Positions 6,487-11,888 of a DNA stretch of 11,888 bases are shown here, one piece after another. The position numbers were made by a program, and so were the translations under genes. The DNA is from Candidatus Faecivivens stercoripullorum. Its GTDB lineage: Bacteria > Bacillota > Clostridia > Oscillospirales > Ruminococcaceae. The notes under the pieces were generated by a model. The model ran no database searches and was not told the DNA's origin. It worked only from the letters and a program-made list of their open reading frames with translations. The first letter of the stretch is position 1. Each line of letters begins with the position of its first letter. The stretch is from positions 1-11,888 of the forward strand of contig DVLW01000152.1 of the NCBI GenBank assembly GCA_018715285.1, in the 5' to 3' direction.

Positions 6487-7785
6487 TCAGCTTCTCGATT
6501 CAGGGAAACGGACTTCAATCGAATTGGCGTGTGCGGTGAGTCCTTCTTTTTTAGCCAGCAGGATAATATCCTCGTGTGCCTCTTCAAGCGCCTCACGGGT
6601 ATAATAAATATAGCTGGATTTCTTGACAAACGCATCAACCGACAGTGGCGAGAAAAACCGCGCGGTTCCGCTGGTCGGCAGAACATGGTTCGGGCCTGCG
6701 TAATAGTCACCCAGAGGTTCAGGAGCGTAATGTCCAAGGAAAATGGAACCGGCATTGTCCAGCCGTCCCAGATACAGGAAAGGATTGTCCACAGCAACTT
6801 CCAGATGCTCAGGCGCAACCTGGTTTGCAAGGTCGATTGCCTTATCCATGTTATCACAGATGATGATGCCGCCAAAATTGGTCAGCGACTCTTCGATAAT
6901 CTCTTTACGGGAAAGATATGCCATCTGGCGTTCAAGCTCAGCAGCAGTTTCCTTTGCAAGCCGTTCACTGGTGGTAATCAGTATCGCCGATGCAAGACGG
7001 TCGTGTTCTGCCTGGCTCATCAGGTCAGCTGCAACATATTTTGCATCCGCTGAATCGTCTGCCAGCACCAGAATCTCACTCGGGCCGGCAATCATGTCAA
7101 TATCAACGGTACCATACAGCAGCTTTTTAGCCGTCGCAACAAAGATATTGCCAGGGCCGACGATCTTGTCCACCTGCGGAACAGTCTCGGTTCCGTAAGC
7201 GAGAGCCGCGACTGCCTGTGCGCCGCCCATCAGGAAGACTCTATCCACACCGCAGATAGAAGCAGCGACCAGAATATCGGGGTTCGCCTTACCGTTTTTC
7301 AGAGGCGGCGTGACCATGATAATCTCCTCAACGCCGGCAATTTTCGCCGGAATCGCGTTCATCAGGACAGAAGACGGATAAGCTGCTGTGCCGCCGGGTA
7401 CATACAGGCCGACACGGTGCAGACCGCGAATCCGCTGACCGAGAATGACGCCATTGGGTTTGGCATCGATAAAGGACTGATGTTTCTGACGGTTGTGGAA
7501 TTCAACGATATTTGCCTGTGCATTCAGCAGTGCTTCAACAAAATCCGGGTCTGCTTCCGACAGTGCGTCGTTGATCTCATCCCGGCTGACTTCAAAGCTC
7601 TCGGGAAGTTTGCCGTCAAATTTCAGGGTATAATCCCGGACAGCCGCGTCTCCTTCGTTGCGTACCCGCTCAAGTATCTGGCTGACCGACTCGGTGACCT
7701 TTTTATCGACTTCGGTGCTGCGCTGACGCAGAGAAGAAAGAAGCTGCTGCTCGGCAGTGCCGTCTGCAAGTACAATCGGAATCAT
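6487..7785 (-). CDS. hisD: Histidinol dehydrogenase
   Basis: HisD (432 residues) oxidises histidinol to histidinal and then to histidine with two NAD+, the last two steps of the pathway. The zinc ligands fall at the positions known for the E. coli enzyme or within one residue: Q258 and H261 (SQAEHD), D360 (LGDYYAGPNH) and H419 (AHANS). The catalytic pair E326 and H327 is in APEHLE. The VGLYVPGG segment (125-132) and VGPGN (209-213) are conserved nucleotide- and fold-related motifs. Length is typical. The ATG has AAGGGG nine bases upstream and lies 21 bases after the hisG stop. Confidence 0.98.
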   Translation of the reverse strand: MIPIVLADGTAEQQLLSSLRQRSTEVDKKVTESVSQILERVRNEGDAAVRDYTLKFDGKLPESFEVSRDEINDALSEADPDFVEALLNAQANIVEFHNRQKHQSFIDAKPNGVILGQRIRGLHRVGLYVPGGTAAYPSSVLMNAIPAKIAGVEEIIMVTPPLKNGKANPDILVAASICGVDRVFLMGGAQAVAALAYGTETVPQVDKIVGPGNIFVATAKKLLYGTVDIDMIAGPSEILVLADDSADAKYVAADLMSQAEHDRLASAILITTSERLAKETAAELERQMAYLSRKEIIEESLTNFGGIIICDNMDKAIDLANQVAPEHLEVAVDNPFLYLGRLDNAGSIFLGHYAPEPLGDYYAGPNHVLPTSGTARFFSPLSVDAFVKKSSYIYYTREALEEAHEDIILLAKKEGLTAHANSIEVRFPESRS

Positions 7786-7806
7786 CTCATAAAACCCCTT
7801 TTCGGT

Positions 7807-8451
7807 TTATTTCAGCCGCATCTCGCGGGCTGCATGCTGGATAGCATTAATCAGCGGCTCCAGCTCTTTTTTTCTCATTTTAAGGCTCGCAGGATTGACA
7901 ATCAGCCGGGCCGAAACCGCCGCGACATCTTCCTGTACCTCCAATCCGTTTTCACGCAGTGTCGTGCCGGTTTCGACAATATCGACAATACCGTCCGACA
8001 GCTCAAGGAGCGGTGCCAGTTCCACCGAACCTTCTATTTTAATAACACGGACGTCCATCGACTTGTCAGCAAAATAGTTACGGGCAACGTTCGGATACTT
8101 GGTTGCAACCGTCTTTTCAGAATAGCCGCTGTAAAAGTCGGTTCCCTTTTTAACCGCCAGCGCAAACCGGCAGCGTCCGAATTCCAGATCGGCAACCTCA
8201 AAGAAGCTGCCGCCATGCTCCATAATCGTATCCTTTCCGACAACGCCGACATCACAGACACCATGTTCCACATATGTAATGACATCGGCAGCCTTTGCCA
8301 GAACAACTTCCAATTCTGCACCGGGAATATCCAGAATCAGTTTTCTTCCCTTACTGCGCAGCATCGAAACATCATATCCCAGATGTTCCAGCACATCAAC
8401 CGTCCGGTTTTCCAGCCGTCCTTTGGTCAGGGCAATTCGGATTTTTCTCAT
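7807..8451 (-). CDS. hisG: ATP phosphoribosyltransferase, short catalytic subunit (HisG_S)
   Basis: HisG joins ATP and PRPP to make phosphoribosyl-ATP, the first and committed step. This is the short form (214 residues) that lacks the C-terminal ACT-like regulatory domain of long HisG, so it should need HisZ for activity and for histidine feedback. Visible motifs are IALTKGRL (6-13), DVGVVGKD (67-74) and the PRPP-binding loop DIVETGTTL (157-165). The gene directly follows hisZ with an ATGA overlap (8451-8448), which fits assembly of the hetero-octameric HisZ-HisG complex known for this form. TAA stop at 7807. Confidence 0.98.
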   Translation of the reverse strand: MRKIRIALTKGRLENRTVDVLEHLGYDVSMLRSKGRKLILDIPGAELEVVLAKAADVITYVEHGVCDVGVVGKDTIMEHGGSFFEVADLEFGRCRFALAVKKGTDFYSGYSEKTVATKYPNVARNYFADKSMDVRVIKIEGSVELAPLLELSDGIVDIVETGTTLRENGLEVQEDVAAVSARLIVNPASLKMRKKELEPLINAIQHAAREMRLK

Positions 8452-9638
8452 ACCCGCACCTCCACAATGTCTTCTCCGACAAAATAAAGAGTCGGGATAC
8501 CTTTACCAGCCGCATAGGTTTTCGCTTCATCCGAGGTTTCACAGATACAGAATTCCGCCTGGAAGCCCATCGAAATCAGCTTCTGAATTTCCTTCATCGC
8601 CTTGACCTCAAATCCCGGATACGGGAATACCAGCACATCTGGCAGCATCTGGAAACTCATCTCTCTCCGGACAACCCGTGCAACCGCGTCCACATCAATT
8701 CCAAATCCGATTGCAGGCAAATCCATCCCGTAATCAGAAAGCAGCGTATCATACCGACCACCGGTCAGCACGGTATCACCGATACCCTCAGTGTACCCCT
8801 GAAAAACAATACCGGTGTAATATTCATTCCGTCCGACGATTCCCAGGTCAAGCGAGATATGACGGTCAGCGCCCAGTTCCTTCAAATCCGCCAGCAGTGA
8901 ACGCAGATAATCCACAACGCGGTTAATCTCTTCATCATCCACCAGCGTTTTCAGCTCATCCAGAACCTCTTCACCGCCAAACAGTGCAGGCAATCGCTTG
9001 AGAGCCGCTGCTGTCTGCATATCCTTCATCCGGTCCATCTGGTCATTCAGTGCGGGATAGTTTTTGGTCATAATCAGTTCCCGTAGCTGTTCTTTATGAC
9101 GGGCATCCAGTTTAAGACGGGCGGTCAGCGCGTTGAAAACCCCAATATGCCCAATCTCAATCCGGTAATTATTCAGACCACAGCTTTCCATCGAACGAAT
9201 CGCCAGATCAAGCGCTTCCAGATCTGCCCTTCTGCCGCCGACGCCGATGACCTCGATACCAATCTGGTCAACTTCATCTGAGTGGCCGCTGTCGGCAGGA
9301 TTGATGCGGTAAGCATTCTGGTTATAGTACAGCCGCAGCGGCAGCGGATGATCCCGCAGCCGGGTACAGGCCAGACGGGCAATCGGCATGGTCAAATCCG
9401 GTTTGACCGCCATCAGCCGCCCTTTCATATCCACCAGCTTATACATATTTTCCTGCGGAATCCCGTGATTCTCCGGGCTGAAAACATCGTAAAATTCCAG
9501 CGCCGGAGTAATAACCTCAGAAAAACCGCGCGGTACCAATACGTCTTTTATCTTACTTTCTACCAGATGACGGGAAATACAGTCTTCAAACAGCAGATCC
9601 CGTGTACCTTCCGGTGTAATCAGTCGGTTTTGGTTCAT
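8448..9638 (-). CDS. hisZ: ATP phosphoribosyltransferase regulatory subunit (HisRS paralogue)
   Basis: HisZ (396 residues) is a catalytically retired paralogue of histidyl-tRNA synthetase that activates short HisG and confers histidine inhibition. The class II synthetase fold is evident: TPEGTRDLL (8-16), VPRGFSEVITPALE (35-48) as motif 1, VKPDLTMPIAR (78-88), a motif 2-like block (101-132), NEYYTGIVFQGY (271-282) and TGGRYD (292-297). Residues needed for aminoacylation look degenerate by eye: the HisRS arginine in the RGLDYY motif aligns with G269, and the acidic and arginine residues of motif 2 are replaced (INP, GH). Residues from about 332 resemble a remnant anticodon-binding domain, so this is a long HisZ. 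Its position as first gene overlapping hisG decides against a true HisRS. The ATG has GGGAG ten bases upstream. Confidence 0.95.
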   Translation of the reverse strand: MNQNRLITPEGTRDLLFEDCISRHLVESKIKDVLVPRGFSEVITPALEFYDVFSPENHGIPQENMYKLVDMKGRLMAVKPDLTMPIARLACTRLRDHPLPLRLYYNQNAYRINPADSGHSDEVDQIGIEVIGVGGRRADLEALDLAIRSMESCGLNNYRIEIGHIGVFNALTARLKLDARHKEQLRELIMTKNYPALNDQMDRMKDMQTAAALKRLPALFGGEEVLDELKTLVDDEEINRVVDYLRSLLADLKELGADRHISLDLGIVGRNEYYTGIVFQGYTEGIGDTVLTGGRYDTLLSDYGMDLPAIGFGIDVDAVARVVRREMSFQMLPDVLVFPYPGFEVKAMKEIQKLISMGFQAEFCICETSDEAKTYAAGKGIPTLYFVGEDIVEVRV

Positions 9639-9692
9639 TTGCCAGTCACTCCCATACCTCTCTGCGGCAGATGTTGCAGAGCTACTTTAACT
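9639..9692 (-). promoter_or_regulatory. his operon leader (predicted 5' UTR)
   Basis: From the predicted start near 9693 to the hisZ ATG the leader is only about 55 bases, far too short for a T-box riboswitch, and it encodes no His-rich leader peptide. It can fold a 6-bp hairpin, with 9681-9676 pairing to 9665-9660 around a 10-base loop. A competing smaller stem, 9671-9667 with 9665-9661, uses part of the same sequence. The GGGAG ribosome site follows. Confidence 0.4.
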
Positions 9693-9717
9693 TGCTAATA
9701 TGTTAGCATGATAGCAT
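9693..9717. promoter_or_regulatory. Operator-like repeats overlapping the his -10 box
   Basis: TGCTAA (9708-9703 on the minus strand) and TTAGCA (9698-9693) form a 6-bp perfect inverted repeat with a 4-base centre that contains most of the -10 element. Just upstream, ATGCTATC (9717-9710) is a tandem near-copy of ATGCTAAC (9709-9702). Three TGCTA half-sites therefore occupy the RNA polymerase contact region, as expected for a repressor operator. The regulator is unknown; a TrpR-like histidine regulator is one possibility, not shown by the sequence. Confidence 0.5.
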
Positions 9718-9728
9718 TTAAAAGTCAA
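9700..9728 (-). promoter_or_regulatory. his operon promoter, sigma-A type
   Basis: On the minus strand there is TTGACT (9728-9723) as -35, a 17-base spacer, and TAACAT (9705-9700) as -10 with TG one base before it (extended -10). It lies in the only sizeable gap ahead of hisZ. An AT-rich spacer surrounds it. This is a visual match but stronger than others in the window. Confidence 0.68.
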
Positions 9729-9762
9729 GTGATTCTCACCTAACCAGGATATTCCTGTCGGT

Positions 9763-11888
9763 TTATCCAAAATCAAACAGTGTCATCTGGCTGGTTTTGG
9801 GTATACCTTTCAATGCTCCTGCGTTGTCGAGAATCTCAATAACCGCTTTGGAGACGCCAGAACGGCTCTGAATCTCTTCAACTGAGATAAAACTGCCTTC
9901 CGCGGCTGCCTGTTCGAGCGCATTCGCCGCCGCTTCGCCCAGTCCTTTCAGAGCTGTAAAGGGCAGACGAATCTTTCCATCTTCAATCTGATAGACCGTC
10001 GCTTTGGACTTGTACAGGTCGACCGGCAGGAAGGAATATCCACGGCAGAGCATCTCATTGATAATCAGCAGTGTATCATGTACGTCATCTTCCTTGGCAC
10101 TGCGGTCATCCATTTCCCGCAGAGCAATCAGCCGCTTACGGGTTGCCTCTTTACCAGCAACCGCAACGTCTGCTTCCAGGTCACCGCCGCGTACCGTAAA
10201 GAACGATGCGTAGTATTCCAGCGGATAATAAACCTTGTACCATGCAAGCCGAATCGCCGCGATGACGTAAGCCGCCGCGTGCGCCTTCGGGAACATATAC
10301 TTGATCTTCAGGCAGGAATCAATATACCATTCCGGTACGCCATGATCCCGCATATCCTGTTTCATTTCCTCGGTCAGCAGCTTGGGAGCTTTACCCTTTC
10401 GGGTAATCTCCATGATCTTAAACGCCAGCTTTGGCTCCAGTCCCTTATGCAGCAGGTAGGTCATGATCGAGTCACGGCAGCCGATAACCTCCGAAATGGT
10501 ACAGGTGCCGTCTTTAATCAGTTCCTGCGCGTTACCCAGCCAGACGTCGGTTCCGTGCGACAGACCCGATATCTGGAGCAAATCGGAAAACTTGGTCGGG
10601 TGACACTGCAAAAGCATCCCACGGACAAACGGCGTTCCCATCTCAGGCAGAGACAGGGTTCCGGTTTCCGAGAAAATCTCTTCCGGTGTAACGCCGAGCG
10701 CCTCGGTGGAATAAAAGAGCGAGTAAATCTTCGGATCACTCATGGTGATCTGCATGACCTTAATGCCGGTGTTATCCTCGATATGCTTATACAGGGTCGG
10801 AACTTCGTGTCCCAGTTCATCCAGCTTGAGGATGGTATCATGCAGTGAATGGAAGTCAAAGTGGGTGGTCAGAATATCACTGTCCGCCTTATCAGCAGGA
10901 TGCTGAATCGGCGTAAAATCATATACATCATAGTCAGACGGGATAACGACCATGCCGCCCGGATGCTGACCAGTCGTCCGCTTGACGCCTTCGCATCCTT
11001 TGGCAAGACGCAGTTCCTCCGCCTTGTGGGCGACTTTGCCGCGTTCCTGCAAATAGTTCAGCGCGTAACCAAACGCCGTCTTCTCTGCAACAGTCGAAAT
11101 TGTACCCGCCTTGAAGACGTGATCGGAACCGAACAGTTCTTCGGTGTACCGATGGACATACGACTGATACTCACTTGAGAAGTTCAAGTCGATATCAGGC
11201 TCCTTATCGCCGTCAAATCCCAGGAAGGTTTCAAACGGGATGTCATGTCCGTCCTGGTTCATCCGGGTACCGCATGCCGGGCAGTCCTTTGCAGGCAGGT
11301 CAAAACCGGAACCACAGCTGCCGTCGGTGATAAATTCGCTGTGCTTGCACTTCGGGCATACATAGTGCGGTACCAGCGGATTAACTTCCGAAATACCGGC
11401 CATATGCGCGACGAACGACGAACCAACCGAACCACGCGAACCAACCAGATAACCATGCTGTTCAGAATAATAAACCAGCTTCTGCGCAATCATGTACAAG
11501 ACCGCGAACCCGTGCCGGATAATCGAATCCAGTTCCCTTTCCAGCCGCTTTGCAACCAGTTCGGGCACCGGGTCACCGTAAATTTCCTTTGCACGCGCCC
11601 AGGTAATCCGCTGCAGGTCTTCTTCAGAACCGGCGATACTGGGCGGATAAGTTCCTTTAGGAATCGGGCGGATATCATCCTCGATCATATCGGCGATCTT
11701 GTTAGGGTTGGTGACAACTACCTCATACGCCTTATCGGGGCCGAGATAAGAAAATTCATCCAGCATTTCATTGGTCGTGCGGAAATACAGAGGTGCCTGA
11801 TTATCGGCATCCTTGAATTTCATACCGGCAAGCAGAATGGTACGGAAAATCGCGTCTTCCGGTTTCATAAAGTGAACGTCACCAGTCG
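9763..11888 (-). CDS. polC: DNA polymerase III PolC-type alpha subunit, C-terminal part, cut by window edge
   Basis: The frame is open to the right edge and the family continues well upstream, so about 708 C-terminal residues of a roughly 1400-residue protein are visible. PolC is the replicative polymerase of low-GC Gram-positives. Numbering from the internal Met at 11868: the catalytic-palm GSRGSVGSSF (143-152), a zinc site of the type CPKC...CPAC (C171, C174, C196, C199), the catalytic aspartates D225 and D227 in PDIDLNFS with a third at D350 (LKLDELGH), QHPGGMVVIP (301-310), and ISGLSHGTDVWLGNAQELI (433-451). MFPKAHAAAYV lies further downstream. The upstream PHP and exonuclease domains are outside the window. 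The codons before Met 11868 (TGDVHF) match the family, so that Met is internal. It ends with TAA 124 bases before hisZ, with no clear terminator. Confidence 0.98.
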   Translation of the reverse strand, partial: TGDVHFMKPEDAIFRTILLAGMKFKDADNQAPLYFRTTNEMLDEFSYLGPDKAYEVVVTNPNKIADMIEDDIRPIPKGTYPPSIAGSEEDLQRITWARAKEIYGDPVPELVAKRLERELDSIIRHGFAVLYMIAQKLVYYSEQHGYLVGSRGSVGSSFVAHMAGISEVNPLVPHYVCPKCKHSEFITDGSCGSGFDLPAKDCPACGTRMNQDGHDIPFETFLGFDGDKEPDIDLNFSSEYQSYVHRYTEELFGSDHVFKAGTISTVAEKTAFGYALNYLQERGKVAHKAEELRLAKGCEGVKRTTGQHPGGMVVIPSDYDVYDFTPIQHPADKADSDILTTHFDFHSLHDTILKLDELGHEVPTLYKHIEDNTGIKVMQITMSDPKIYSLFYSTEALGVTPEEIFSETGTLSLPEMGTPFVRGMLLQCHPTKFSDLLQISGLSHGTDVWLGNAQELIKDGTCTISEVIGCRDSIMTYLLHKGLEPKLAFKIMEITRKGKAPKLLTEEMKQDMRDHGVPEWYIDSCLKIKYMFPKAHAAAYVIAAIRLAWYKVYYPLEYYASFFTVRGGDLEADVAVAGKEATRKRLIALREMDDRSAKEDDVHDTLLIINEMLCRGYSFLPVDLYKSKATVYQIEDGKIRLPFTALKGLGEAAANALEQAAAEGSFISVEEIQSRSGVSKAVIEILDNAGALKGIPKTSQMTLFDFG

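Larger units (their letters stand above)
1966..9692 (-). other. Histidine biosynthesis operon hisZGDCBHAFIE
   Basis: Ten intact genes in one direction with gaps of -4 (Z-G), 21 (G-D), 36 (D-C), 3 (C-B), 50 (B-H), -4 (H-A), 6 (A-F), 15 (F-I) and -4 (I-E) bases, and one promoter ahead of hisZ. They cover the pathway except histidinol-phosphate phosphatase. The AGCS symporter at 1904-525 may extend the transcript, since no terminator is visible after hisE. Confidence 0.85.

Noticed and set aside
7417..8487. Plus-strand open frame of 356 codons antisense to hisD and hisG
   Set aside because: Mirror frame of two certain genes, spanning their junction, with Cys/Asn/Gln-rich low-sense composition and no ribosome site. 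An artefact of codon usage.
8448..9638. Histidyl-tRNA synthetase (hisS) instead of HisZ
   Set aside because: It is the first gene of a his operon, overlaps short hisG by four bases, and aminoacylation residues look degenerate. Short HisG needs HisZ.
9639..9762. T-box riboswitch or histidine leader-peptide attenuator before hisZ
   Set aside because: The gap is only 124 bases and the predicted leader about 55. No T-box consensus, terminator/antiterminator pair or run of His codons is present.
9717..9762. Intrinsic terminator after polC
   Set aside because: Only small stems are visible (CAGGA/TCCTG at 9745-9757; GTGA/TCAC close to the -35), neither followed by a proper U-run. No terminator was called.
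1..11888. Mobile elements, CRISPR arrays, tRNA/rRNA genes, defence or secondary-metabolite genes
   Set aside because: No transposase or integrase motifs, regularly spaced repeats, cloverleaf-like segments or unusual gene families were seen. The coding space is filled by polC, his genes, a symporter and the ACT gene.

Overview
All genes lie on the minus strand, so the window is best read from its right end to its left. It resembles a chromosomal segment of a Gram-positive Bacillota organism, probably class Clostridia, with roughly balanced base composition. The evidence is a PolC-type DNA polymerase III alpha subunit, the two-component HisZ/short HisG ATP phosphoribosyltransferase, an AGCS-family sodium symporter, a UPF0735/PheB-type ACT gene, and purine-rich Shine-Dalgarno sequences. 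I cannot name the genus from the sequence.

Right to left: (1) 11888-9763, the C-terminal half of polC, cut by the window edge. (2) 9762-9639, a 124-base gap with a good sigma-A-like promoter whose -10 lies inside an inverted repeat, then a leader of about 55 bases. (3) 9638-1966, an uninterrupted histidine operon in the order hisZ-hisG-hisD-hisC-hisB-hisH-hisA-hisF-hisI-hisE. Its junctions are ATGA overlaps or short gaps; the longest gap, 50 bases between hisB and hisH, holds a perfect palindrome. (4) 1904-525, an AGCS amino-acid:cation symporter starting with TTG, 61 bases after hisE; its start codon lies in one arm of a 12-bp inverted repeat. (5) 524-227, a gap with a candidate promoter and a strong 15-bp RNA hairpin. 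(6) 226-1, the first 75 codons of a UPF0735 ACT-domain (PheB-like) gene, cut by the left edge.

Together the his genes supply every step from PRPP plus ATP to histidine except histidinol-phosphate dephosphorylation. HisB here is dehydratase only, and no phosphatase gene is visible. HisG with HisZ makes phosphoribosyl-ATP, HisE and HisI convert it to ProFAR, HisA isomerises it, HisH/HisF use glutamine to make imidazole glycerol phosphate and AICAR, HisB dehydrates, HisC transaminates and HisD performs the final two oxidations. The leader is too short for a T-box, so control at the promoter (operator) plus feedback through HisZ is the simplest model.

This is mostly ordinary core metabolism. I see no mobile element, CRISPR array, RNA gene or defence system. 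The parts worth a second look are non-coding: the structured translation start of the transporter gene, the his operator-like repeat, the hairpin ahead of the ACT gene and the hisB-hisH palindrome. The transporter's place at the end of a his operon also deserves attention.
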